This document shows, piece by piece, positions 25,363 through 34,463 of a DNA stretch of 64,000 bases. The notes under the pieces are model-generated. The model saw only the letters and a program-made list of their open reading frames with translations, did no database searches and was not told the DNA's origin. The DNA comes from UBA6168 sp965222975 (GTDB lineage: Bacteria > Bacteroidota > Bacteroidia > Chitinophagales > Saprospiraceae): positions 62,001-126,000 of the forward strand of contig CBDCVJ010000044.1 of the NCBI GenBank assembly GCA_965222975.1. Reading direction: 5' to 3'. Numbering within the stretch: the stretch's first letter is position 1; every line of letters begins with the position of its first letter. Position numbers and translations under genes: made by a program.

Positions 25363-26781
25363 GTGGTTTTTAGTAGCATAACATTTCTCTTATATTTCCT
25401 TCCTCTTTTTTTGATCGTATATCATATTGTTGGTAAGCGGTTTAAAAATATAATAATCCTTTTATTCAGCATTTTCTTTTATGCCTGGGGCGCACCCAAA
25501 TTCGTTTTTGTATTATTAGCCTCTACCTTTCTTGATTTTTATATAGTGAAATGGATGCACGTTTCACAATCAATCAATAGGAAAAAATCCCTTCTCGCAT
25601 TATCCATTATATTAAATGTGGGATTGCTCGCTTTTTTTAAATACGCCAATTTTTTTGTTGAAAATTTAAATTGGTTTTTTACAGGAATAGGAATTGGACC
25701 TATAAAATGGATTGAAATTGCTTTGCCCATCGGCATATCTTTTTATACTTTCCAAACACTTACTTATTCCGTTGATGTATATAGAGGGGTACATGCACCA
25801 CTAAAAAAAGTTAGCGATTACATGCTTTATATCATCATGTTCCCGCAGCTAATTGCCGGACCGATTGTGAGGTTCAACGAAATAGCTGACCAAATTACCG
25901 GTCGAAAAGAAATTGCATTTGACAAATTGTCCGGCTTCCATCGCTTTTGTATTGGCTTGGCAAAAAAAGTTCTAATCGCCAATGTATTGGGTGAAACGGC
26001 TGATAAATTAATGGCCCTTCCACCCGGCGATATGAATGCCTCAGCCGCATGGTTAGGAGTAACGGCATTTGCTTTCCAAATTTATTTTGATTTTTCTGGT
26101 TATTCGGACATGGCAATCGGACTTGGTAAAATAATGGGTTTTAAGTTCCCTGAAAATTTCAATAACCCATATGTTTCAAAAAGCATCACAGAGTTTTGGC
26201 GGAGGTGGCATATTACTTTAAGTACATGGATGCGTGACTATTTATATATTCCTTTGGGCGGGAACCGTGTTTCGACTGGGCGACTTTATTTTAATTTATG
26301 GGTGGTGTTTTTAATTTCTGGTCTTTGGCACGGGGCGGCATGGAACTTTGTTTTATGGGGGGCTTTTCATGGATTTTTTTTGGTAATAGAGCGCTTGTTT
26401 TTATTGCGCCTTTATAGAAAAATTGGCAGCCTTTTAAGCATGGTGATAACATTTTTTATTACGCTTTGTGGTTGGGTTGTTTTTCAAATAGAAGAATTGC
26501 CGAAAATTAAAAGTTATTTTGCCTCCATGTTCAGTTTCGATTTTTCGAAATTGGGGCAAATGGTGGACAGCGAGTTTTGGTTTATTTTTTCATTGGCCAT
26601 AATATTTTCTTTTTTTGTGCTTTTGCCAAAAGGAAAGGGATGGCAGAATAAATTTTATAACCCAAAGAATACAGCAAGCAATAATTTGGCGATGTTTTTC
26701 TTTTCGCTGGTGCTGCTTGTTTTTTCCCTGGGGGCGATAAGTGTTTCTGAATTTAATCCATTTATTTATTTTCGGTTTTGA
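25363..26781 (+). CDS. AlgI-like MBOAT O-acyltransferase
   Basis: A 472-residue polytopic membrane protein of the MBOAT family. AlgI-type members bring acetyl groups across the membrane for O-acetylation of exopolysaccharide such as alginate, or of peptidoglycan (PatA). The typical motif SITEFWRRWHITLSTWMRDYLYIPLGG lies near 273-299 and the catalytic His is His323 in SGLWHGAAW. The start is a GTG at 25363; the following VFSSITFLLYFLP matches the usual N-terminus of AlgI. The next gene, 22 nt downstream, encodes an AlgX/AlgJ-like protein, the usual partner. No alginate polymerase or other polysaccharide genes are near, so the substrate is unknown. Confidence 0.93.
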   Translation: MVFSSITFLLYFLPLFLIVYHIVGKRFKNIIILLFSIFFYAWGAPKFVFVLLASTFLDFYIVKWMHVSQSINRKKSLLALSIILNVGLLAFFKYANFFVENLNWFFTGIGIGPIKWIEIALPIGISFYTFQTLTYSVDVYRGVHAPLKKVSDYMLYIIMFPQLIAGPIVRFNEIADQITGRKEIAFDKLSGFHRFCIGLAKKVLIANVLGETADKLMALPPGDMNASAAWLGVTAFAFQIYFDFSGYSDMAIGLGKIMGFKFPENFNNPYVSKSITEFWRRWHITLSTWMRDYLYIPLGGNRVSTGRLYFNLWVVFLISGLWHGAAWNFVLWGAFHGFFLVIERLFLLRLYRKIGSLLSMVITFFITLCGWVVFQIEELPKIKSYFASMFSFDFSKLGQMVDSEFWFIFSLAIIFSFFVLLPKGKGWQNKFYNPKNTASNNLAMFFFSLVLLVFSLGAISVSEFNPFIYFRF

Positions 26782-26803
26782 ATAAATAAAAGCAACAAAA
26801 TTA

Positions 26804-28096
26804 ATGAAAAACAATATTTCAAAATATTTAATGATTGTTTTATGCGTTTTGGCATCAATGCCAATGCTTTTGCAATTGTCTTCGTTGTCGAGTTCATCCT
26901 TGGGAGGGTATGTTGAAAAAGCAGCCAAGCCAGTATGGGCTTTTGACTATTGGTTTTCGGGAAAACATCAAACGCAGCAAGAAAAATATCTCTCCGAGTC
27001 TTATGGTTTTAGAGACTATTTAATTAGACTTAACAACCAATACAAGTTTTCATTTTTCAAAAAATCGAATGTGAAAGATATTATTATCGGAAAAGAAAAT
27101 TATTTGTACGGAGAGGGGTATATAAGGGCTTATATGGGAAGTGATTCATTCGATGACGAGGGCGTAAAGATGAAAGTGAAACGTTTAACCGCTGTAAGTA
27201 AGAAGTTAGAAGTGATGGGAACAAAATTAGTCGTAGTTAGAGCGGCAGGCAAAGCAAGTTATTTTCCCGAATTTATCCCTGATCAATTTTTTCTAAGAAA
27301 GAAAACAAATATAATTGATGCTTATAAAAAGGAGTTGACAAAAAGCGGATTGCTTTATATTGATTTTAATGATTGGTTTTTACAGATGAAGGACACCTGT
27401 TCGTATCCATTATTTACCAGAACGGGAATTCATTGGTCACAATATGGGGCTGTAATAGCGGCCGATTCTTTGATCCGGTATTTAGAAAAATTAAAAAGCG
27501 TGGACTTGCCCGATTTAACAATAAAGAATATTGAGTTTTCTTCCCTGCCCCGCAAAAGTGACAATGATATTGAAAAATCGATGAACTTAATTTTCAGCAT
27601 TGCAAATGATAAATATGCTTATCCTGAATTTGATATAATTTCTGAAAATAAAGACAGTTTGAAAGTGCTGGTGGCTGGTGACAGTTATTATTGGCAATTA
27701 TATAATGTAGGCTTGACCACAGATGTATTTTCGGAAAGCCAGTTTATTTATTATGGAAGGCTGGTATATCCTGGGAAGAAAAAATTGGAAGACATTGGCA
27801 CATTGAATATTATTACAGATCACGACGTTTTTGTCTTAATGTGTACTGAAGCCAATTTGCAACATTTCCCTTGGGGCATTCACAGTGCCTTGTATGAAGA
27901 GCTATGCAAAGAGGACATTGAATTGTTCATCCAAACAAATCTGGATGAAATATTGGAAATGGAAAATAAAATACGGGCTGATAAAAAATGGTTTGATTTA
28001 ATTGTTAAGCAAGCAGAAAATCAAAAAACCAGCATCGAAGAGGAGTTGCGCAGAGATGCTCTTTATATGGTGGAAGCTGCTCATTTAGATGATTGA
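26804..28096 (+). CDS. AlgX/AlgJ-like SGNH acetyltransferase
   Basis: A 430-residue protein with one N-terminal membrane anchor or signal (about 5-25) and a periplasmic SGNH-hydrolase-like domain. In this family the domain receives acetyl from the MBOAT partner and passes it to a polysaccharide. Seen here: GFRDYLIRLNN near 68-78, a RTGIHWSQYG motif with His about 210 (equivalent to the Asp/His motif in AlgX), and AGDSYYW near 291-297 containing the nucleophile Ser. Arrangement after algI supports the pairing. The long C-terminal helix (about 380-430) is charged. The acceptor glycan cannot be deduced. Confidence 0.85.
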   Translation: MKNNISKYLMIVLCVLASMPMLLQLSSLSSSSLGGYVEKAAKPVWAFDYWFSGKHQTQQEKYLSESYGFRDYLIRLNNQYKFSFFKKSNVKDIIIGKENYLYGEGYIRAYMGSDSFDDEGVKMKVKRLTAVSKKLEVMGTKLVVVRAAGKASYFPEFIPDQFFLRKKTNIIDAYKKELTKSGLLYIDFNDWFLQMKDTCSYPLFTRTGIHWSQYGAVIAADSLIRYLEKLKSVDLPDLTIKNIEFSSLPRKSDNDIEKSMNLIFSIANDKYAYPEFDIISENKDSLKVLVAGDSYYWQLYNVGLTTDVFSESQFIYYGRLVYPGKKKLEDIGTLNIITDHDVFVLMCTEANLQHFPWGIHSALYEELCKEDIELFIQTNLDEILEMENKIRADKKWFDLIVKQAENQKTSIEEELRRDALYMVEAAHLDD

Positions 28097-28107
28097 ATAA
28101 TTCTAAA

Positions 28108-28608
28108 ATGATACAAACGAATAGATTAACCCTGCGTGAAATGACGATAGAAGACTCACCATTTTTTTACGAATTAAATAACGACCCGCTTGTTCTTAAA
28201 TATACTGGAGGCCTCCCTTTTGACAATGTAAATGCCGCTCACGAATTTTTAAAAACTTATCCCAAAGATAATTATGAAAAGTATGGTTATGGGCGCTGGG
28301 CTGTTATTTTAAAAGAGACCAATGAATGGATTGGTTGGTGCGGATTGAAATATATGTCTGATAATAATGAGACTGATCTGGGCTACCGTTTTTTTAGAAA
28401 ATATTGGGGGAAGGGTTATGCCACTGAATCTGCAAGGGCAAGTTTACTTCATGGTTTTGAAAAATTAAAATTAAAAAGGATAATCGGAAGGGCAATGAAA
28501 GACAATATTGCATCAATAATTGTTTTAAAAAAAATAGGGATGCAATTTCAAAAAGAATTTTTAATTGACGGAAAATATGAAGCAGTTCAATATGAAGCAT
28601 ATTTCTAA
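28108..28608 (+). CDS. GNAT family N-acetyltransferase (RimJ/RimL type)
   Basis: A 166-residue acetyltransferase that would use acetyl-CoA. It begins with the typical QTNRLTLREMTIEDSPFFYELNNDP of RimJ/RimL-type enzymes and has the acetyl-CoA-binding segment RKYWGKGYATESARASLLHGF (about 96-116, motif A with the Gly-rich turn). Ribosomal-protein or small-molecule amines are possible substrates; nothing in the sequence decides. The ATG at 28108 is preferred over a TTG at 28093, which would overlap the upstream gene by 4 nt. It follows the AlgX-like gene by 11 nt and so is probably in the same transcript. Confidence 0.88.
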   Translation: MIQTNRLTLREMTIEDSPFFYELNNDPLVLKYTGGLPFDNVNAAHEFLKTYPKDNYEKYGYGRWAVILKETNEWIGWCGLKYMSDNNETDLGYRFFRKYWGKGYATESARASLLHGFEKLKLKRIIGRAMKDNIASIIVLKKIGMQFQKEFLIDGKYEAVQYEAYF

Positions 28609-28652
28609 ATAATACCCTAATACCCTAATATCCTAATTCCTCAATCCCCACT

Positions 28653-31382
28653 TTACCTCCGTCTGCTTCTATCTTGTATTCGTTTCGAATAAGGAATATT
28701 CAGGAAGTCCAAATGCCCAGGTTTGACCCGAATATAAAAGCTATAAGTCTCATAAAAAGGCTGCCAAGAGATGCCCATTTCCCAACAATGGAGGTCACGG
28801 GAAAATGTAAAATCAGGATAGGTAATTCTTTTGGATTGGAAATCATAGCCAAAATTACCGACCCGGATATTCCAATTCTTTGTCAGCTTAATGCTTCCAC
28901 TGGAGGAAATAGCATTGGCAGTTATAATGACCGTGTCTTTTTGACTGCTTCTATCATACTGCCTTCGGACGGTAAAGCTGTGATTGATGCGGAAATTTTC
29001 CAAAACGCTCAAAAGATCCTCCTCCTGGAACTCATCTTTATCTGCCTCTTCAGCTAATTTTTGGTCAGTATTTTCTCCTTTTATCAAATCCCGGATGCGG
29101 CCAACCGTAAGGTCCGTCGTAATGCCAGCATTCCACGAATCAAGGCGGAGCAGTTTGCCCTGTGTGTCCAATAATAATTTGTTGATGCGTCGACCGGTTT
29201 GGGCATCCCTTTCATATGGATCGAAGACCATGTTCATTCGAAAGGTTGTCATGTTATTTAGAATACTGGTATTCCCGCTCATATTTACGGTACTCCAATT
29301 AAGGGAATCGGCTGCGAAGTTGTAGTTGCCACCAATGGAAACAGTACGGAACAGCTTGATAATCTTATCCTTTTCGGTTTTTTTCGAATAAACTTTCGCC
29401 TCGAACTGATTGCCAAAACTATAGGTGAAATTCATCTGCCTGCCTGAAGCGGAGGGTTTATCAAATCCTGAAAGTCGGTTGTTTTCAAAAATATTATACA
29501 ACACCTCCTCATCAGATCGCAGGTCTGTTCTGACGGATTTGAAATAGCCCCAATCTGGGTTCGTATAGTCCGGTGTAAAGTTGAATCCAAAATTGGGGGA
29601 AATGACATGCCGAAGCCCTTTAAGCCTGCCGCGTTTAAATAGGATCGTACCAAAAATCCTGGTACTCATATTCATGCCAAGGTTGTACTGGCGGAACGGC
29701 TTGAAGCCAATATCCTCCATGTCAATCACTTCACCATACTTTGACGTATCCGCTTCGATAATAAATTGCGTTGAGTCAAATTCATTGTATATCGTGTCAA
29801 AGCTGACTTCAGGCGTTGGGTCAAAAGTTTTGTCCACTGACCTAAAATACCATACTTCTTTATAGGTGGCGTTGGGTGTAAAGTTGAAATATTTCAACAA
29901 GTTAAAACTCGTCGCCGTGGTTACTTGGTGTTTTACTCCGTACTGGGCATCTTTTAAAGTTTGGTTGGTGAAAAGGGTTGAATCAGTAGCCTCCATCTGG
30001 TTTTTGGCCTCTGAGGTGTACCGTATCTGTATCCGTTCGTACCATTTTTCGCCGCCTACCTGTAATTTCCTTTTAAAAGGATAGAGTGCTTGAGTTTGAA
30101 AGCTAACCGTTGGGAAGCTGATGGACACCTTATTGGTATTGGTATTCTGCGAATGCCTAAAGCCCATGCTAAGGTCATAGGGGCCGTCGAACCGCTGGCG
30201 GTAGCTCATGTTCGAGCTGATGGAGCTTTGCAATTGGGATTGCGCATCGGTCAGGTTGTTGCGCTGGTAGCTACTGGTTTGCAGGTTGATGTTTCCTCCA
30301 AAAGTACGGTAAGGATGAGCCTTTGCCTCTTGGTTGTGCCGCCAGGTAATACTGGTAGATGGGTTGAATACTGGCCTTCCTTCAATTTCTGAACGTTGAT
30401 AAGCGAAATCAACCCCAAAGCCACCACCATATTTATACCTTTTTTTATAACGGGAATCTGCATGCACCCTGAATGTGCCTTTGAAATAAATGTCGCCAGT
30501 CAAAGTCAAGTCCCATTTATCGTTCATTGGGAAATACCAACCGACGTTTCGCAAACCAAACCCCCATGCTTCCGAAAATTCATAATCACGTGGAAATATC
30601 AACCCAGAACGCAGACCTTGGGTTATAGGAAAAAAACCAAAAGGGAGCCACAGGGGCGTTGGGATGCCACCTATTTCCACGTTGGAAGGACCAACGATAG
30701 CGACCTTGTCCTGTACCAATTTTTGTTTATTGCTCCTGATGCCAAAATGGGGGTGTTCGAGGTCGCAGGTTGAAAAAATAGCATCCTTGTTATAAATGAT
30801 ATTGGTCTTTGTAGTATCATCGCCAGTACCGAAAAACTTGCCCTTTGTTCCGACAATATTCATCCCTTGCTGCATGGTCTGCACGTCATATATAATACCT
30901 TTGGACGTTTTGAAATTGTATTTCATCCTGCTTGCAGTCACATCTTGCGCTCCTTGCTTAAAGGCTGGTTTTCCGAGCCAGCCACCTCGGGCCAATCGTT
31001 TTCCCTCAGCGGTCATAGTATTGTCTCCCCAATCAATCAGGATGTAATTAGCAGTCATGTCCACATCGCCGTAAACCACTTTGGCGCCTCCGAAAAGGTG
31101 GATTTGTTTGTTTTTTAGATCAAAAAACATAGAGTCTTCCGAGCTGTAATCAATCTGCTTATCAGGCCCATCATCTGATAATTTTACCTCATCCCAGTTG
31201 ATGGGGGTAGGGGCGGATAAAGGAGGTTGGCTTCTTGCATCTAAACTGTCTTGAATCAATAATGTATCAGGAAGGATGGCATTTGGAGCTTTATTAGGTA
31301 CCGTATCCTTTACCACCTGAGCCTCTAAACTAAAGGCTGCAAAACACAGGAATGTAATAATAATATGTACCTTTGTTATCAA
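28653..31382 (-). CDS. lptD: LPS-assembly protein LptD-like outer-membrane barrel
   Basis: LptD is the outer-membrane barrel that inserts lipopolysaccharide with LptE. The 909-residue protein has a signal peptide (1-21, ending LEAQ), an OstA-like N-terminal domain (about 75-220) with DDTTKTNIIYNKDAIFSTCD, and the region WLPFGFFPITQGLRSGLIFPRDYEFSEAWG (about 235-265) that is highly typical of Bacteroidota LptD. The rest is alternating barrel strands. The start must be the TTG at 31382: an in-frame stop lies directly upstream and no ATG is found within the signal peptide. It ends 44 nt from the convergent GNAT gene; that gap is made of ATACCCTA-type words. LpxB at 38 kb supplies the lipid A disaccharide for the same pathway. 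Confidence 0.9.
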   Translation of the reverse strand: MITKVHIIITFLCFAAFSLEAQVVKDTVPNKAPNAILPDTLLIQDSLDARSQPPLSAPTPINWDEVKLSDDGPDKQIDYSSEDSMFFDLKNKQIHLFGGAKVVYGDVDMTANYILIDWGDNTMTAEGKRLARGGWLGKPAFKQGAQDVTASRMKYNFKTSKGIIYDVQTMQQGMNIVGTKGKFFGTGDDTTKTNIIYNKDAIFSTCDLEHPHFGIRSNKQKLVQDKVAIVGPSNVEIGGIPTPLWLPFGFFPITQGLRSGLIFPRDYEFSEAWGFGLRNVGWYFPMNDKWDLTLTGDIYFKGTFRVHADSRYKKRYKYGGGFGVDFAYQRSEIEGRPVFNPSTSITWRHNQEAKAHPYRTFGGNINLQTSSYQRNNLTDAQSQLQSSISSNMSYRQRFDGPYDLSMGFRHSQNTNTNKVSISFPTVSFQTQALYPFKRKLQVGGEKWYERIQIRYTSEAKNQMEATDSTLFTNQTLKDAQYGVKHQVTTATSFNLLKYFNFTPNATYKEVWYFRSVDKTFDPTPEVSFDTIYNEFDSTQFIIEADTSKYGEVIDMEDIGFKPFRQYNLGMNMSTRIFGTILFKRGRLKGLRHVISPNFGFNFTPDYTNPDWGYFKSVRTDLRSDEEVLYNIFENNRLSGFDKPSASGRQMNFTYSFGNQFEAKVYSKKTEKDKIIKLFRTVSIGGNYNFAADSLNWSTVNMSGNTSILNNMTTFRMNMVFDPYERDAQTGRRINKLLLDTQGKLLRLDSWNAGITTDLTVGRIRDLIKGENTDQKLAEEADKDEFQEEDLLSVLENFRINHSFTVRRQYDRSSQKDTVIITANAISSSGSIKLTKNWNIRVGNFGYDFQSKRITYPDFTFSRDLHCWEMGISWQPFYETYSFYIRVKPGHLDFLNIPYSKRIQDRSRRR

Positions 31383-31522
31383 TTATTATGATTTGGATTA
31401 ATGTTTGACAACTTGGTTAGTTAAAAGAAAAATGAAGGCGAATAATTTTATTTTTTGCACGTACCAGGACATTATTTTCCTGATAAAAAAATCCTTCATT
31501 TAACTTTAACATCCATTAGAAT

Positions 31523-33151
31523 ATGCCATCAACCGAAACTAAAAACCCTAAGTCAATTGCTATGATGAAAGCTTTCGTACTTCTTTCAACGATATGGTTC
31601 GGATTCGTTTCACTTGATTTGCCTAACGTTAACACGCCGCTCAACGAGGGGGGCAAATTTATCAAAGCCAAACAGATTTCATCTTGCCATTTCTATCCAC
31701 CTGACTCCAACACTTTTGTGATTGTTCCGGAATTTCGTTTTACCGACCCCAGCAATTATAGGATCAGTACAGTTGTCATTGATCCCGGACATGGTGGTCA
31801 CGACCCTGGATGTTTAGGGCACAATTCGCGTGAAAAACACATCGTTCTGGCAATCGGCAACTATTTGGCCGCAGGCCTTAAAGCTCAGTTTCCAGGATTG
31901 AATGTTATCATGACCCGGTCAACGGATGTATTTGTCCCATTGCATAAGCGGGCATCTATTGCAACGGATAATAAGGCTGATCTTTTCATTTCCATACACT
32001 GTAATGCTTTTTCCAAATCTCATGCAAATGGTATTGAAACCTATGTCTTGGGGCTTCATGCTACTAACGAAAATCTTGAGGTGGCCAAACGGGAAAATGA
32101 AGCTATTCTGTTAGAAGATAATTACAAAGAGAATTATGGGTACGATCCCAATTCGCCGGAAGCACATATTTTGTTTTCTATGTTCCAGAATGCATTTCTG
32201 GAGCAAAGTATCTCTTTTGCTGAAAAAGTGCAGGGACAGGCTCATATTCAAACGGATAGAAAGGACAGAGGGGTAAAACAGGCTGGGTTTCTTGTACTAC
32301 GATATGCAACTATGCCAAGCGTTTTGGTCGAAACAGGTTACCTGACGAATAGTGCCGATGAAGCCTTTTTAATGACCGATGCAGGGCAAAGGAAAATGGC
32401 CAATTCCATTCAGGACGCTTTTGCAGAATATAAACGTGAAATGGAAAGAACAGGGCCTGAAACAGCTGCAACAGTTTCGTACATAGAAGTGAAAAAACCT
32501 AACCTCATAAGAAAGACACCTTCAACCATTACGGCAAGGCCAACCCAAAAAGAGGAAGCACCTGCCAATAATAAAATTCAAAAAACCAGCACTACTTCAT
32601 TAGACGAACACCAAATAGCCGAAACGGAGAAAGCAAAAAAATGGGGTCTTGAAATTGCACCGCCAAATAATTACAACCCCTCCACCAATAATACGAATAC
32701 TTCCCCTAAAAGAAATTCTAAAATATCACCTACTCAGCCTGTTAATGGGCCTACACTACCTACCGTTAATGAAGAGGCCCCAATAAAATTTCCCGACCAT
32801 GAACTAAAGACTGCAACTGAAAAAAGGGAAGCCATTGCTGAAAAAAAAGTAGTTGAAAGAGACGCCAAGAAGATCGAACCTGTAAATAAAAAATCTTCTC
32901 CTAACATTCAATTCTGCGTACAACTTGCTGCTTCTCCTTCAACGATCAACGTAAGAACCGGAAAATGGACAAGAATAACGCAAACTGTTGAAGTAATAAA
33001 AGAGGCTGGCCTTTATAAATATCAGGTGCGTAACTTTGCCACTATTGAAGAAGCCAAAAAAGTAAGATATGCATTACAGTCTAAAGGGTTTGCCGATGCT
33101 TTTGTAGTAGCATATAAAGATGGTAAGCGGGTTGATCCCAGAAAATTATAA
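31523..33151 (+). CDS. N-acetylmuramoyl-L-alanine amidase with C-terminal SPOR domain
   Basis: The enzyme cleaves the amide bond between MurNAc and L-Ala in peptidoglycan, usually during cell division. The 542-residue protein has a hydrophobic leader (about 15-31), an Amidase_3 domain at about 82-305 with the zinc ligands His90 (DPGHGG), Glu104 and His159 (SIHCNA) and the catalytic Glu270 (VLVETGYLTN), a long disordered Pro/Thr/Lys-rich linker (about 320-460) and a SPOR domain (about 465-540), which binds denuded septal glycan. The domain order is amidase first, SPOR last. The gene is divergent from lptD, with 140 nt between. MlaD follows 101 nt downstream. Confidence 0.93.
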   Translation: MPSTETKNPKSIAMMKAFVLLSTIWFGFVSLDLPNVNTPLNEGGKFIKAKQISSCHFYPPDSNTFVIVPEFRFTDPSNYRISTVVIDPGHGGHDPGCLGHNSREKHIVLAIGNYLAAGLKAQFPGLNVIMTRSTDVFVPLHKRASIATDNKADLFISIHCNAFSKSHANGIETYVLGLHATNENLEVAKRENEAILLEDNYKENYGYDPNSPEAHILFSMFQNAFLEQSISFAEKVQGQAHIQTDRKDRGVKQAGFLVLRYATMPSVLVETGYLTNSADEAFLMTDAGQRKMANSIQDAFAEYKREMERTGPETAATVSYIEVKKPNLIRKTPSTITARPTQKEEAPANNKIQKTSTTSLDEHQIAETEKAKKWGLEIAPPNNYNPSTNNTNTSPKRNSKISPTQPVNGPTLPTVNEEAPIKFPDHELKTATEKREAIAEKKVVERDAKKIEPVNKKSSPNIQFCVQLAASPSTINVRTGKWTRITQTVEVIKEAGLYKYQVRNFATIEEAKKVRYALQSKGFADAFVVAYKDGKRVDPRKL

Positions 33152-33189
33152 AGACAAAAAGGAAATATTTTTGTAACTATTTTTTAATT

Positions 33190-33237
33190 AAAATAAAAAT
33201 GAAAAATAGCCATTGCCCTATTTTTCATTTTTATTTT
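33190..33237. repeat. Perfect hairpin of AAAAATG words between amidase gene and mlaD
   Basis: A perfect 20-bp stem (33190-33209 with 33218-33237) and an 8-nt loop, made of TAAAAATGAAAAAT words. It ends 15 nt before the MlaD start. It could end the amidase transcript or lie in the mlaD leader. Same design as the hairpins at 50409 and 54910. Confidence 0.6.
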
Positions 33238-33252
33238 CATTTTTAATACTGA

Positions 33253-34272
33253 ATGCGAAAAGAAACAAAGATTGGCCTGTTTGCCATAATTACCATTGCC
33301 TTGGCCATCTGGGGTTATCAATATCTTCGTGGCTTTAATATTTTGGCAAAAAAAACAACCTTGTACGCGGTTTACAACAACGTAGAAGGACTTCGAATTT
33401 CTACGCCAATTCGAATTAATGGTTTACAAGTTGGGTTGGTTTCTGATTTTGGGCAGGTCGAAAATGACCTCAATAAAATCAAGGTGACCATGAGCATTGA
33501 TGATGGCATCAAAGTGCCAAAATTTGCAAGGGCAGAACTCGTCAGTGCCAGCCTCATGGGCGGTTCTGAAATTCACCTGAAATATGTGGGTAATTGCTCT
33601 GGGGAAGAATGCGCTCAAAATGGCGACTATTTAAAAGGAGTCACTCAGAGCCTTATCGGTTCATTCACCTCTCCAGAGGAAATGCAATTATATATGGATG
33701 AATTAAGCAAGGGCCTTAGTCGGGTTATCGATACACTAAACTACCGCCTTTCCCAAAGTGATGAATTGAACAAAAGTATGGCCGATGCTAAAGCTATTTT
33801 GGCCAACCTGAATTCGACAACAGGGAGGATAGACAGGCTAATGGCTGGTTCGTCTTCATCCATTGAGGGGTCTTTGAAAAATGTAGAATCAATTACGGAC
33901 AATCTCAGTGCAAATAATGAAAAAATAAATGCCATTCTCGCCAATGCTGAAAAACTGAGCAACGACCTGAAAGAAATCAACATGGCCGAACTCAGCGGGG
34001 ACGTCCAGAAAACAATGGCCCAACTGCAAACGACACTGGCTTCCTCCGACCGCGCTATAAATGATTTGGGCACCTTGTTAAAAAGCCTGAATGAGGGTGG
34101 GGAAGGTGCCGTTGCCATGTTGCTCCACGACAAAGCTTTTGCTGACAACCTGCGGCAATCGCTAAAAAATATGGACTTATTATTGGAAGATCTCCGCCTC
34201 CATCCGGAACGCTACCGTCGCATTTTATCTAAAAAGAAAATGCCGTATGAACCTCCCCCGGGAAGGAATTAG
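33253..34272 (+). CDS. MlaD family protein (MCE domain)
   Basis: MCE proteins bind phospholipids and carry them between inner and outer membrane as part of an ABC-type Mla system. The 339-residue protein has an N-terminal membrane helix (about 7-24), an MCE domain at about 38-115 with VYNNVEGLRISTPIRINGLQVG, and a long helical region (about 140-300) with heptad spacing, probably a coiled coil. The final segment is basic with Pro (MPYEPPPGRN). The ATPase (MlaF) and permease (MlaE) are not in the window. Its position next to the amidase gene is commonly seen in Bacteroidota, though I infer that from memory of the family rather than from a search. Confidence 0.9.
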   Translation: MRKETKIGLFAIITIALAIWGYQYLRGFNILAKKTTLYAVYNNVEGLRISTPIRINGLQVGLVSDFGQVENDLNKIKVTMSIDDGIKVPKFARAELVSASLMGGSEIHLKYVGNCSGEECAQNGDYLKGVTQSLIGSFTSPEEMQLYMDELSKGLSRVIDTLNYRLSQSDELNKSMADAKAILANLNSTTGRIDRLMAGSSSSIEGSLKNVESITDNLSANNEKINAILANAEKLSNDLKEINMAELSGDVQKTMAQLQTTLASSDRAINDLGTLLKSLNEGGEGAVAMLLHDKAFADNLRQSLKNMDLLLEDLRLHPERYRRILSKKKMPYEPPPGRN

Positions 34273-34288
34273 GTATATGCCAGTTTTC

Positions 34289-34419
34289 GAGGCTGTCTCA
34301 TAAGTACCTTCGGAGCGATAATTTGCTAAATCTCAAAGATTTAGTAAATTTAAAATCAGCGAGTTATAGATTTACTAAATCTTTGAGATTTAGCAAATAG
34401 GCACTTATGAGACAGCCTC
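34289..34419. repeat. MITE-like element R7 (GAGGCTGTCTCA ends)
   Basis: A 131-bp palindrome with terminal inverted repeats GAGGCTGTCTCATAAGT (34289-34305) and its partner at 34403-34419, and an inner stem TTTGCTAAATCTCAAAGATT / AATCTTTGAGATTTAGCAAA. The end sequence GAGGCTGTCTCA recalls terminal repeats of IS1182-like transposons; this is inference. R8 and R9 share the inner stem, and R8 shares the ends. Confidence 0.75.
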
Positions 34420-34463
34420 GTAGCCAGACGAGAAGGAGGGTATAATGAATGATGGGATAATAA

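Noticed and set aside
34289..34419. R7 as a complete insertion sequence
   Set aside because: Only 131 bp long, no transposase frame.
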